Shown piece by piece: positions 9,468 through 20,034 of a stretch of DNA of 31,659 bases. Numbering within the stretch: position 1 is the stretch's first letter; each line of letters opens with the position of its first letter. The position numbers were made by a program, and so were the translations under genes. The DNA is from Lentinus brumalis (taxonomy: Eukaryota; Basidiomycota; Agaricomycetes; Polyporales; Polyporaceae), in contig MARA01000109.1 in NCBI GenBank assembly GCA_001792895.1, positions 1-31,659 of the forward strand. Direction: 5' to 3'. The notes beneath the pieces are model-generated. The model ran no database searches, had not been told where the DNA came from, and saw nothing but the letters and a program-made list of their open reading frames with translations.

Positions 9468-11245
9468 CTACATGCCACTCTTCCGTGTGTTCTTACGATC
9501 ACGGAGTGTCCGCGAGCTAGACTCCTCAGCGTGAGCGGGGCGCTCGGTGCTCGCTCGACGCTTCCGGCTCGCTTTCTTCTTTGGGCTAGGAGTGGGCGTC
9601 GGCGGCGGCGAGGACCCGACGTCCGTGTTTGTGTCTGGGGCCGCGCTGCGGCCAGCAGAGATCATCGGGAGGGTACGACTACGAGGCTGCAAAACGATCA
9701 TCAGCACAACGCACTTCACTGAACAGGTGGAACATACGGTTCGATCCTCGACCTGCGCGTCCACCTCGTTGATTACCAGATCACCGATACCTCCGACAGT
9801 GACGGTCTCCCTGCGTGGCGTGTACGGCTCACGGAGTCCACCACCATCTTCTGCTGCTCCACCTTGTCCATCGCTGACCAGATCGTCTTTGCTCGCGGCT
9901 CTCCCCACACCATCTCCGTCTGCATAGGCATCGTCTTCGTAGGCATCGTCTGTGCTTATCGACGATGAGACAATCGCCCGTGGCCCAGGCGAGGAATCCT
10001 CTAGATCGCGACGCAGGTTGCGGTAGCGCTGTGCATCCAGAGGCCCAAACTGAACTTCATTGTTGGCAACCGGGTTCTCCTCTCGAAGGACGGGAGGCCC
10101 ATTCAACCCAAACATGGGGAAGTCCTCGCCTACGGGGTGCTGAGCAAAAGGTATGACATACAAATGGTGTTCACGTACCAATGGCGATCTCATCTCCCGC
10201 AATCAGACGACTCCGTGGCTGCATCTCCTCCTCGTCAGGGACAAAGCTGTGCACCTCGCCAAGAAGGTCGGTAGACACTCTCCCAACCCGAACAAACTCC
10301 AACGGTACGAACTTCGTGATCCAGTTCTTGGTACCGATGAAGATTTCAACGACGAAGCTGAACCACATGAGATCGCCTAGCTTGGGATAGGGAGGCTGGC
10401 ACTCCTTCATCGGACGTAACTTGCCGTCACGGGGTTCGTAGAACGCTGGGCGTTCTGGATTGGCGAAATATTCTTTTGGCTTCGCCGTTGCCTGAGCAAT
10501 CCAATCGTGCAACTCGTACTGGATCCCGGCCTCCCTCACGCGCGTGTAAGGCGTCCGTTTGCAGAAGACCTGAGAAGTCAGAATAAAAATGTTGTCGTTA
10601 CCCTCCGCGCCGCTCTGCCAGACTCGGCGGTCCTTCTTGTGAATGTTGAAGTCCTTCTCTTTGCTGACCAGCTCCTCGAACGCCTGAGGTCTACGTTAAC
10701 AACCGAGTGTCATGCAATGCGAACAGACTGACCTTCTGCGCGACCCATAGTCCCTTGTCCTTCTCAGTATCGAGTGCGTACGAGAATTGACACAGATTAT
10801 TTGGTGTTGCTTGACTGGAAGTACGATTAATATGGGGTGACTGCATGGCGATGTCTGAGACGTACATTCTCTCTTCGGCGAGGTGTTCTGGTGCAGGGTG
10901 GCCGATGGGTACGAAGTTGCCGGTTTCGAGGTCAGAATTCCACCGCCACAGCCCGACGCTAGTGAAGACTGCCTCGCGCTTCGTGCCTCGATGAGTGAGC
11001 TATAAATGTGGCGAATGAACACGAGTCGCTGCGGAAGACTTATGGTGACGCTGCCAACTTACCACCCACCGTGGCGCAAACTGATGATGTGCGCTAATCA
11101 TCGGCTTTGATTCTGGGTCTACCAGGCTTTGGACGGCATCTTCGAGCTTGATGTAGTTCTTACCGGAGCCCAAGTTGACGTTCTTGAAGAATTGGAGGGC
11201 CCTCTGAAGGTCCTCTTCCGTTTCGATATAGTTACCGAGCGACAT
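9468..11245 (-). CDS. Five-exon protein of unknown function with basic C-terminus, 521 aa
   Basis: Exons on the minus strand are 11245-11063, 10999-10733, 10683-10179, 10129-9738 and 9686-9468. Introns are 63, 49, 49, 49 and 51 nt minus none; the four real ones are 11062-11000, 10732-10684, 10178-10130 and 9737-9687. All phases agree, so this gene shows no frame break. The N-terminal half is globular (MSLGNYIETEEDLQRALQFF; YELHDWIAQATAKPKEYF). The middle is acidic and low-complexity (STDDAYEDDAYADGDG). The tail is basic (PSPKKKASRKRRAS) and resembles a nuclear localisation signal. It has the look of a lineage-specific Agaricomycete protein. A nuclear location is inferred from the tail only. 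The start ATG has a GCC context. Confidence 0.7.
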
Positions 11246-12097
11246 GGCGAGGACTGTGGACAAGAGGGACGGGTTCAATCATATGTTAGCAACACTGATC
11301 TTCCTTTTGAACGAATGGACCGCTCACGGGCGATGGACCATCTCTAACAGCTTCGCTGAACCGGGCTCGCTACACAAACAATGTCACACGAAGGAGCAGA
11401 CGATTGGGATGGGCATGCTCACATGGAATGACATCATTGGACATCGAGTGTTCCGGTAACCTACGGATCTAGCTATCCGCTAGCGATGTCGCCTCATTGT
11501 CCGCATCACGGATTGTCGAGTACTTAATGATGCGCCGTGAAGAGGACATTCGAGAAGGGTGCCTGAACGCCACGATGCTACGAACTTAGCGGGCTTCTTG
11601 CACTGCCATCGGCGGCGTGCGGAGTCCAACACATGACGATCGCCAATGAGACCGGACATCTGATTGAGGAACTCTCTGTGCCCGTGTTATATCGCATCAA
11701 GTGTCAAGGCCACATGGCGCTGAGAAGACAAACTGCCATACGTGCACAGTCAACGACCACGTAACGTGTTCTGTCGACGCGCTTCCGGATTCGAGACAAA
11801 ATACAGGGTCCAGACTCACAGAGTACTCCATGGCGTGACTTGAGCTTTGCATCGTCATGCATTCCGCTGAGAGCGGATACAACGAATGGGATAGATTAGA
11901 CCCCATTGGAATGTGCGCCTCCGACGAGGAGACGTCAAGCACAACACGCGACATGATCGCAAATGACCTGGTGTAAGAGTACGAGACAACATTGAACACA
12001 GCGCTATGCATCAGATGGGCACAGTGACTGCAAACTAAGCCACAGGGAAAGATAAAAGGGTCCGCGATACATCCGCGACAATCAACGGAAGCTCGCC
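11246..12097. other. Intergenic region between divergent genes
   Basis: It separates the minus-strand gene starting at 11245 from the plus-strand gene starting at 12098, so it holds both promoters. GATAAAAG at 12051-12058 is a TATA-like candidate 40 bp before the 12098 ATG. No other gene is supported. Confidence 0.45.
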
Positions 12098-13096
12098 ATG
12101 CCCATACAGTCCAAGATCCCCGCATTACCCCTTGACGTTGTCTCCTACATCATCGAACTCTGCACCCTGCCCACCTTGTCCCGCTTTGCGGCTACTTCCG
12201 TCATTGCGGACAAATTGGTTGCCAGAGAGCTTGACATCCGCCGCGTCCATATCCTTGCCCCGTTCATCAAGGACCAGGACACTTTCCGCAACAAGTTGAC
12301 CGTCCTCAACTCCGTGCTGAGCGGTTCTGCTGCGCTCTCTTTATGCACCGCACGCGACGCTTTCCAGCCCAAGGACCTCGACATCTATGTTCCGGCAAAC
12401 ACGGCCGAAGTGTGGGTGCAGTACCTCACCACAGAGGAGGGCTATCGCGTCCTGAGGCGCATGAATGCAGTTGATGAACATGACATGCAGTACCCCCAAT
12501 ACCATGGTGGTATCGGACCAATCGTAACCCTGACGCGCGACACCACCACCATCGACATCGTCGAGAGCAACACCGTTTGCGCCACCCTCCCCATCCCCTT
12601 CTTCTGGACTACCGCCGCCATGTCATTCGTTACGGGCACTGGCATCGTCACACTCTTTCCACACCTGCTAGAAGAACATCGTGGTCTCCTTAACCCGGAG
12701 CGCAAGGCGGACTTTGCGCTCGACCCCAGCCTAGGAGAAGCCCAGAATGAAGGAGACCAGCTAGAGATGCTTCTCACCAAGTATCGGTCTCGCGGCTTCG
12801 ATATTCGTGACAGCTACCTCGATTGGGCACGCGAGACGGATCCTACTGCCTCCTGCGATGCCCGAGATGCGCCCGCTTGTCCTCTGACCTTCCGATGGGT
12901 CGGAGACTGGCACACGCTCATGCGTGCATTCGGCTCGGTGGACGTCCGACTGAAGCGCCAGGTGATGGAAGGCATCTTGTCGGAGACCACTACAATCTGG
13001 CGAAGGGGAGGAGAGCCATGCGGGAAGCCTTGCACGGCCCTGAGACGGTTTGTCCCGGCGGAGGTATGGTGTCAAGGGAGGGATCTGGTTGCGTAG
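12098..13096 (+). CDS. F-box-like plus nucleotidyltransferase-like family, member 1, 332 aa
   Basis: A single uninterrupted exon with a good start context (GCCATGC). Residues 8-45 (IPALPLDVVSYIIELCTLP) look like an F-box-type helical start. At 73-97, VLSGSAALSL is followed 15 residues after GS by DLDIY. This fits the Pol-beta superfamily nucleotidyltransferase pattern hG[GS]...Dh[DE]h (known), slightly longer than the classic gap. A later strand TIDIVE (151-156) could supply the third carboxylate. Further on are FFWTTAAMSFVTG, FPHLLEEHRGL and KYRSRGF (228-234). Two more family members follow at 13299 and 16447. No activity is established, and the fold assignment is inferred from motif spacing. 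Confidence 0.7.
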   Translation: MPIQSKIPALPLDVVSYIIELCTLPTLSRFAATSVIADKLVARELDIRRVHILAPFIKDQDTFRNKLTVLNSVLSGSAALSLCTARDAFQPKDLDIYVPANTAEVWVQYLTTEEGYRVLRRMNAVDEHDMQYPQYHGGIGPIVTLTRDTTTIDIVESNTVCATLPIPFFWTTAAMSFVTGTGIVTLFPHLLEEHRGLLNPERKADFALDPSLGEAQNEGDQLEMLLTKYRSRGFDIRDSYLDWARETDPTASCDARDAPACPLTFRWVGDWHTLMRAFGSVDVRLKRQVMEGILSETTTIWRRGGEPCGKPCTALRRFVPAEVWCQGRDLVA

Positions 13097-13298
13097 ATCT
13101 ATGTTCCGGTCTGTAACAATGCAGTCAGATACATCATCAGTTATGACGAAAGCCGTGCGTGATCCTTCAGAATGGGATATGTAGCCATCACCACCGACCT
13201 CTCTGCAAGACCAAACTTGTCTGACCTTTACATCGTCCCGCCCTGCACCAGCAATGTTCACACAATTCACATCGTGCGTATGATTGCCACGAGGCTGG

Positions 13299-14192
13299 AT
13301 GCTCCCTACTCACAGGACATCAAACAGCCTTACCGTGGATCTGCAAGCCCGTGTCGTAGCCCAGATGGACTTCCCGTCATTGATGATGCTCCGCGCCACG
13401 GCTCGTGCTAGTTACGCTCTAGTGCGCAACGAACTCGACATGTCCCTCGACGATATTCTCACCCCATACGTATCTGATCCCGCCCGGCTGCGCAAAGCCT
13501 TGGCTGAATCAGGCGCGTTTATCGGTGGCTCCGTTGCCCTACGATTCTTCTTGCGCCTCCCTCCCCGTTCCGATGATGAACTCGACATCTTCACATCCTC
13601 AGAGTCCTTTGTCGACATCTTCTATAATCTGCTCTCCTTCCAACACGTCAAACCGGTAGTAGACGTCACACCCCCCGGTCTACATGTTCCCGGAGTCACC
13701 TTCTTTCTCGACCTCGACACCGAGCATGGCCGCCGCATCTCGCTGTTTCGGAGCAGCGGACATTCCCTCCTCCCCATCGCCCGTGCAGTCAATTCGGCGT
13801 ACACTGCGTATGTCAACCCGCGACACTTCGGAGTTGTGTGGCCCAAGCTGACATTCGCTATGCGAGCGATGCCGGGCGTGCTTTCCAGCCGCACATCTTA
13901 CGTATCCACCGCTGCGCGACGGAATATGGGCATGGACGTCAAACTCTGGCCGTGGATGTGGCCAGACAGTGGTGTCCCCAGGCAACACTGTGCGCGACGA
14001 CAGTTCTTGTGCCCAGCGCAGGAACGAACGTTCACAGACGGCGGCGCGTTGTGCGGGTCTTTTGACCCCCTCACTGTCAAGCCCATAGACGTTCGTATTG
14101 CATTCCGCCTGTCATTGCGCGAATGCCGAGGTGACTGCAACGGGCCGCAGGAGCATCTTCGAAGCCGTGTTTCGTTTGTCACAGAGTACTGA
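13299..14192 (+). CDS. F-box-like plus nucleotidyltransferase-like family, member 2, about 297 aa
   Basis: ATG at 13299 is the first in frame. The open frame extends a little upstream without ATG, so a 5' exon is possible. Residues 11-45 (LTVDLQARVVAQMDFPSLMM) match the F-box-like part of the neighbour. FIGGSVALRFF at 74-84 is followed by DDELDIF (92-98). The first acid is then Glu or the shifted Asp, so catalysis is less certain than in member 1. A third carboxylate is not obvious. The C-terminal part has paired Cys (ECRGDC) and CPAQERTFTDGG. It lies 202 bp after member 1 in the same orientation, suggesting an old tandem duplication. Confidence 0.65.
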   Translation: MLPTHRTSNSLTVDLQARVVAQMDFPSLMMLRATARASYALVRNELDMSLDDILTPYVSDPARLRKALAESGAFIGGSVALRFFLRLPPRSDDELDIFTSSESFVDIFYNLLSFQHVKPVVDVTPPGLHVPGVTFFLDLDTEHGRRISLFRSSGHSLLPIARAVNSAYTAYVNPRHFGVVWPKLTFAMRAMPGVLSSRTSYVSTAARRNMGMDVKLWPWMWPDSGVPRQHCARRQFLCPAQERTFTDGGALCGSFDPLTVKPIDVRIAFRLSLRECRGDCNGPQEHLRSRVSFVTEY

Positions 14193-14326
14193 GCGGACAG
14201 ACCGGACATGTTCTGCGATGGTGTACACATATTTCTCGCAATCCATGTATTCCAAAGGCCAAATGAATGATTACTGTACAAGCGGAATGCAAATGCAAAC
14301 GAGAGAAGCGTCAAACGTTAACATAC

Positions 14327-14848
14327 CTGTGATTCCGTGAGATCTACCATCCAGCATACATGCCTCCCGGTAAGGTTGATGAGCCAGACGTATTTGTCGA
14401 TGCCTACATGTCGCACACCTGGCACGAGTGTCATTTTCTTGGCATTGCCGACGAGAATGCTGTCGAAGGGACATCTCCTCACATGGTCCGTTGACAGAGT
14501 CTTGTGCTCTCCATGTTCTTCTTTGAAACCTCACGACGACTTCAAGCCTGTACAGTATAACTTCAGCAGATGGCCCAGAAACAAGTCAACACACGACACA
14601 CCTATTGACGAGAAGACAGTGGGTCCAGTCCATTTGTTTTGCATGGGTAATACTTCGACGCGCTGTGCAGCGTGACGGACGATCCGCCTGATAGGTATCT
14701 TGTCATATTCCTGGCCAGGCGCAGCTGTCGTAGCGAGACCGGCAAGCAAGCAAACGTTTGTTGAACGGTTTGCACGAGGGAATAGCCCCATGCAACCCAG
14801 AGAGAGATGGCAGAGACCGGCATCGAGAAGGTACTCACAGTAGTACAC
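14327..14848 (-). pseudogene. Probable broken or mis-sequenced gene, minus strand
   Basis: Two stretches look like real exons. The upstream one reads EYDKIPIRRIVRHAAQRVEV and KWTGPTVFSS, ending at a donor GTGTGT (14601). A 54-nt intron ends ACTGTACAG at 14548. The downstream one reads PFDSILVGNAKKMTLVPG and IDKYVWLINLTGRHVCWM, ending at donor GTATGT (14326). They cannot be joined in one frame: a stop (LKSS*) follows the first junction and at least two frame changes are needed. The hairpin repeat at 14767-14797 overlaps its upstream part. No family is recognised. Confidence 0.4.
14767..14797 (+). repeat. Hairpin repeat, copy 3 (left end of 277-bp unit)
   Basis: Arms TTGCA and TGCAA flank the same AGGGAATAGCCCC core as copies 1, 2 and 4. 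The stem base pair that is T-A in copy 1 is C-G here, keeping the pairing. Confidence 0.6.
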
Positions 14849-15013
14849 AGGCAGGAGTGGACTTTGCGAAATTCAACGTGTTGTTTGTTCATATTGACAT
14901 TGTGGCGAGCCAGAGCGCCTGTGGCTGTGTTGCCGTCGAGACTCCCAGATGCGTTCGATAGCCTTCAAACTTGGGCTTCGACCCGCACTTCGATGAATTC
15001 TTGACTGCTCTGG

Positions 15014-15043
15014 TCTTGCGCGGGGCTATTCCCTCGTGCAAGA
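15014..15043 (-). repeat. Hairpin repeat, copy 4 (right end of 277-bp unit)
   Basis: Arms TCTTGC and GCAAGA flank the inverted core (GGGGCTATTCCCT). It is preceded by CTCTGG, as copy 2 is. It lies 277 bp from copy 3 outer edge to outer edge, nearly the same span as copies 1 and 2. A plus-strand open frame across it (14971-15228, GAIPSCKMATWPVGG) may be coding but is unsupported. Confidence 0.6.
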
Positions 15044-15794
15044 TGGCGACATGGCCTGTGGGTGGCTACTCTGGTCTGCGGGCATGCGGCTGTCAAGACC
15101 TTCAACTTCACGCACGATTTCAAGTCCCAAAGGTCGCATCCGCGGATCCGTCCAATCTCAACCTCTCCGTCCAGATTGCTACGGCTCACCATCACAAGAC
15201 GTATGTCGCAAACGAGACATCCATTTGATGATGGTCAACTGAGATCGTCCGCAGAGCAACGGACATCCACAGATGAACTCGAAAAGGCTGCGTTTGCAGC
15301 ACCCAGCACTGCATAGCGCAAGAAGGTGCTGTGAATGACGTGGATCCGAAGGAGCACTGGAACTGCTACAAACCCTTTGGTCAATGCATGCTTATGCCAC
15401 TTGTGCCTAACATCGTATGTAGTGTCACATACCTCACCCTTCATCTGCTCTAACATCCGTTGCAGACTACCAAGGAGATCGCCCGCCTACCAGTCGCCTT
15501 ACCTGCAAAACCTTAAACATTCGTCAGATGTTCAAGTCCCGGCAAGGATACAGCGACATGGGCTAGAACCGCGAGAATACAGGTAAGGATTTTAAGCCAA
15601 AATAGTCGAGCACGTAAGGAGCAGCTGAATTTGTATGATGACGATCACTGCTCTCAGGAGAGCGCGGACGCGAGTCTGGTAGAGTTCCAGACCGACTGTC
15701 GTTCTCTTTCGTTCTCTTATGAACCTATGTAACAAGCCTTATAACATATCCTTACTCGTGAATGCGTTCAGACACAAACAACAGGAGGAAGCCT
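15044..15794. other. Region without a supported gene
   Basis: Short open frames occur on both strands, but none has consistent splicing or a paralog here. A TATA-like TTATAACATA lies at 15740-15749, about 50 bp before the ATG at 15795. Confidence 0.35.
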
Positions 15795-16150
15795 ATGATC
15801 GATAGCGACGCCTTTGCCGCAGAGCTTGCATATTGCAAACAAAACAATCTCAAACCGACAGAATACATCGGAGACTTCAGTATGTCTAATAAACACACAC
15901 GTTGACACGCGTCTGCAAAGGCTCATGAGTTGTCCGACAACAATGCAGGGACACCACCGCAAGCGGTGCACGCACCGCCGTCTCTACGTCATGGATTGGC
16001 CGACTCTGGAATAGAGACGCTGCCCGTGCACAGATGCATATGCGACACCCCTCTTCCTTGGAACTCCACCATGTTCCGAACTTCGGCGGTGCCTCCACGG
16101 AGAGGATTACGAACTGCCGCCCCGCGACTCTCTATCGCCTGCAATACTAG
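15795..16150 (+). CDS. Small unrecognised protein, two exons, probable one-base break
   Basis: Exon 1 (15795-15879) reads MIDSDAFAAELAYCKQNN and ends at donor GTATGT. The 69-nt intron ends CAATGCAG at 15948. The frame in exon 2 with the best coding character (WNRDAARAQMHMRHPSS; HHVPNFGGASTERITN) runs to TAG 16148-16150, but needs one extra base in exon 1. The unbroken alternative frame runs on to about 16160 and a GTAAGT donor. The family is unknown. Confidence 0.4.
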
Positions 16151-16446
16151 CATCAGTAAGTATAGCGACCGGTGCCTTTGGACTTACTGGAGTACAATCC
16201 GCGGGCGTATCACGCTCTGCAGTGCCTATGGGTTGCGTAGAGTGGGGCATGTCTGCGACTTGACACAGAACAATATGTCAGATGAGGATGCTACATATAC
16301 ATCCGAAGCCAGCGTTCACCATCACAATAAATATCCGCATCGCAATCTCTAACTCTCTATATGCGATACAACACCAGCTGACATCATCTTAGCGGGTACG
16401 TATTCCGTCCGCACCGGATCACCAGGCACAGTCCTGCACGACCAAC

Positions 16447-17842
16447 TCACTGGTCCGAGTCAGCCTCGGATGCCCCTTGGGAATCCGTGGACTCTGTGTC
16501 AGTGTCGGTGTCCCAGTCTGGTCCGAAGTTTCCATGGACAGGAACCCAGAAATCCTGCAAGAAAGCGGCCGCAGTTTCGATCGACCGATACTGGGAGAAC
16601 GACTTCATTGGTTTGCGCATGTATGCCATTGAACTGTGTACAACTCGTCAGTCACCGTACGTTCTACAGGACCCAGATGCGCTCACCTGTACCAGAAGCG
16701 GGGACCAACACGCAAGGCGGCACCAGCAGCAGTTACCTCGGTCGTGACGTCCAGAACCTCGAACGCGTAACTACGCATCTGGATGGGCGGACGCTCTGCA
16801 GTGCCTGTGTGGCATGCGGGAGTCAGCGTTGGACGACTCGACATCACGCGAACCTACCAATTCGTTTATATGGCAGTACCCAAGTGAGTTTATCTCCGAC
16901 TCTTCGCTCCCATTTGCGCAACTCCCTTATATCTGGCAATGTGACTCCCGCGTCGATGACCGAGAACCCGCGAGCCCGATACTTGTTTGTCCAAGTCTGA
17001 TGACTCACGGGACTGCGACTCGTATCCTGGCAGTGCACCAGCGTCCGAGCGACGAATGTTGTGCGGGGAAACAGCGACACCGCATATGTCCCGTGAGATA
17101 GTTCATTGTACCAGCTGTTATATTGTTGAGTGCTCGTACACGCATATGGATCATAGCGTGGAAACTCACTGGATTTGGAGTTCCTCAACATGTACTCCAC
17201 CGGGTCGGTGAGCACTGAAACAAGCCGGATATGCTTTCCCTCGCGGAACTCTGGATCCAGTGGGAGTACGAAGTGATACGTGCACGTGTATGGGTTATAG
17301 TGTGGATCATTGCGTCTGCGAGGATCATGGGTAGTGATGTACGCCGTATGTGAGAGCACAGCAGCATCGAAGAAGGGGTGTTGCGCTGGGGCGGCCTGGT
17401 ACGCATAACCTTGACGTCGAAGAAACCGCCCCATGGGGAGGAGACCGTGGATGGGAATGTAGATCTCGAGATCCGCATCAGGGTAGTCCTGACGAGCGAA
17501 GAACGCTACCGCTGCCCCACCAGACACGATTGCGTCGCAGGCTTCGAGAGCAATCAGAAACGTCCGGACGTTATAAAACCACCGGCTGAGGGTGCCTGAC
17601 ACGTTCCAGTGACGGTGCATGTAGGCCTCCACAGCGTACAACACAGACGAACTGAGGCAACGCATCCTGAGGATCACGTCTGGTGGGATGCGGGTGAAGA
17701 AGTCGTCGATATACTCCTCCCGCGACCCTAACAGGTAGACCTCGAGGATCGACATGGAAGTCTTGACATGCTCATCGGGATCCGGGTAAATTTGTGCGGA
17801 CGACACTCGAGCAGGTCCAACGATGACATCCTCGAAGTACAT
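16447..17842 (-). CDS. F-box-like plus nucleotidyltransferase-like family, member 3, about 429 aa
   Basis: Exons on the minus strand are 17842-16858, 16804-16687 and 16633-16447, with two 53-nt introns (GTAGGT/GCTGAC/CACAG and GTGAGC/CTGAC/ACACAG). Phases agree throughout. An F-box-like segment (FFTRIPPDVILRM) is followed by AIVSGGAAVAFFARQ (GG at 108-109) and DLEIYIP (124-130). It shares KYRARGF with KYRSRGF of member 1. The tail is acidic (DTDTDTESTDSQGASEADSD). The start is uncertain: an upstream exon MDESSIK with donor GTGTGT could splice in phase to DVIVGPARV. This is the only member with the extra C-terminal exons. Enzyme activity is inferred only from motif spacing. Confidence 0.65.
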
Positions 17843-18312
17843 CAGTATATGACGGGCACTTGCGACTATACACACACACCTTGATCGATGACTCGTCCAT
17901 AGTCGGTAGCGGGTACGGGACAACTGAGTGCGATCCCTGAACGAGCTATATACGATGCGCCGTCCGAATGGCTAATTGTGACCACCCCGTCTGCTCTGCT
18001 CCGTTGTCCTGCAAGTTTGCAATGCAACCAGGATTACCGACAGTGATGGCTGTACACATCACTTCCGATCATGCGCCAAGAGCCTATGATCCCGGGTGAT
18101 GTAGCAGATCGGCGCAGTGATGTCATGCACGCACTCCGGACGCACAGACTACTACGTCCGTTGGACTCGGGACGCTGACAGCCTTTGCCGACGCTTATAC
18201 AAGACCCTAGCCCTGGAACGAGTACACTGGCGAGTGATATGACACGCATGCAAGTATGCATCGACTAAGATATCTGACAACGCTCGAAGTGGTCACGCTA
18301 AGATTGGTTGTA
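17843..18312. other. Intergenic region
   Basis: It lies between the 5' end of the 17842 gene and the 3' end of the gene at 18313. It may hold a 5' exon of the former (MDESSIK near 17880-17905). No other feature is supported. Confidence 0.4.
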
Positions 18313-19488
18313 TTACAGGAACCCCTGCCACGGAAGCACCCATCTCCCGTGGTTTCTATCGACGAGCCAAGGCAAGTGTCTGATGGGACAGATCCTCGTC
18401 AACTCCATCTCCGCATCCGCACACTCCCGGGACCACGTCGTATCGCTGCCCACAATCACTCTCCGCAGTGCAGGACGCGCTGTGCAGTGCTGGTGGACGT
18501 GGTCATCGAAGATATCCAACAGCTCATCGCCTATCTCAGACCACACGACCTGTCCGACTGCAAGCATCTGTAGATGTGGGACATACGCGGCCTTCTCCCC
18601 CAGAAGGGATACGGCTTCCTGTGAGCCTGATGTCAGATCGGTTACCAATAGGATCCGGATGCATGAGGCTCACTGTCGCAAATTGAAGGGCCGGGAATCC
18701 CCTTGAGGGAATGCGAACCGATAACTCCTCCAGGCCAGGGAACGACGCGAAAACAGCCCCAAGGAAGGGTTTGAATTCCACGCTACAGTAAGAAAGAGCC
18801 AACCTTCGCAATGTGGCAGGGTTCCACGGAGGAAGGGTTCGTAGGAAGATCCCGAGGGTCTTGTCATTCGGTACTGTGTCAAGGACTACGGTGTTGATGT
18901 CCGGTAGCGCATGAGGGCTTCCACAAGGGCAAGTCTGGTGGACCGGACGCTTTCGAGACAGGGAAGGATCATTCGGTCTATTTGATATTCCGCCGCAGAC
19001 CGCGCCGTGAACGTCGTTGAGGGAACGATGATGACCTGTGCGCGGCGAAGGGCGTCCAGGACAATGTCCACTGCACTGTCTGCCACTTCCAGCCGCAGAT
19101 GGCGCAGACGAACAGCGGCCCGGAGGACCTCGCCGAGGAGTGGTGCGGCACGGAAATCTGCCCGAGGCCCATACGACAGATACGCAAACGTGACCATGTA
19201 CTGTGCATTGATTCGAGGAGGAAGACCGGTCTTGGGATGCATGGAGCGAACGAGGCTGGAGAGTAGGTGAAAGGGATAATGGTCCAGGTACTTGCTACCA
19301 CGAGTGGGACCCTCGATGTGAACGTAGATCGAGCGGTAGAGGACGCGCGCAACGGCATAGTGGTATTCGCTGCAGGAGAGTAGCAGCGCACGTCTGGCCG
19401 GCACGTCCAGAAGGCACGCAATTGTATAGATCACGTCAGACGGGAGGAAGGGGCCATTGTTGCGAGCACGCGAGAAGGTGGGGGCCAT
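18313..19488 (-). CDS. F-box/leucine-rich-like protein, one or more frame breaks
   Basis: From ATG 19488 the protein starts MAPTFSRARNN, then an F-box-like stretch (FLPSDVIYTIACLLDVPARR; CSEYHYAVARVLYRSIYV) typical of basidiomycete F-box families. LRR-like segments follow (LRHLRLEVADSAVDIVLDAL; PATLRRLALSYCSVEF; FPGLEELSVRIP). A missing G in CTCATGGCGCTA (about 18910) separates EALM from ALPDINTVVLDTVPNDK. A second change lies near 18640-18690. This is either an intron (GTGAGC...CTGACATCAG) with a further one-base loss, or two losses. The last part (YVPHLQMLAVGQVVW) runs to the stop at 18313. F-box proteins recruit substrates to SCF ubiquitin ligases (known). The substrate is unknown. Confidence 0.6.
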
Positions 19489-19735
19489 TCCTGCACGCGA
19501 TTCAGTGGCATGTGTTTGGAGACGACTGACTAGACTCACTGCTCAAGGCTGATGAACTGTTCGGAAGGATTGAGCAGCACTTGCAATGTCAGTACCCTTT
19601 GCACTTCTCTGACAGACATGCTTATATACACAGGACATTCCGATGGACGCGTCGTGACGCATAGTATTCCTGACTGGCATGCACCGTCCCTCAATGGACC
19701 TGCCATGGCGTCATCAGTGAAAATGAGGTCAGTAC

Positions 19736-20034
19736 ATGCCTGCCAGCGCGGTTCTCTCTCAGCGCATCAGTGCCGTACCTAGACAGGCCAGTCCCACCTT
19801 TGCCCGGCATCACGAGGGCGGGCATCTGCGAGCGTCGCCGAATGAAGATACGCGTCCGCGTGTCAGATCTCCGGCATGGTGAGTCCCGTTTCTGCACGGA
19901 ACGACATGGCAACTAATCCCAAAACCCAGCATAGCCCATCGGAGGTCCCACAGGGTGTCGTGATCGCCGCCAAAGTGTCCCGCGATCAAGACCAGAACAA
20001 CACTTCTGCATCTGGCATCTGCAAACGGAAGTAA
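19736..20034 (+). CDS. Possible two-exon small protein
   Basis: The clearest element is an intron, 19879-19929 (51 nt, GTGAGT, CTAATC, ACCCAG). Before it the frame of ATG 19736 reads MPASAVLSQRISAVPRQASP. After it SEVPQGVVIAAKVSRDQDQ runs to TAA 20032-20034. The two join only if one base is missing in exon 1. No family is recognised, so this stays tentative. Confidence 0.3.

Noticed and set aside
9147..9722. 191-aa plus-strand open frame
   Set aside because: Its second half is antisense to the well-supported last exons of the 9468-11245 gene, and the first half has no motif.
11697..12125. 142-aa minus-strand open frame
   Set aside because: No motif or splice structure, and it overlaps the start of the intact 12098 gene on the other strand.
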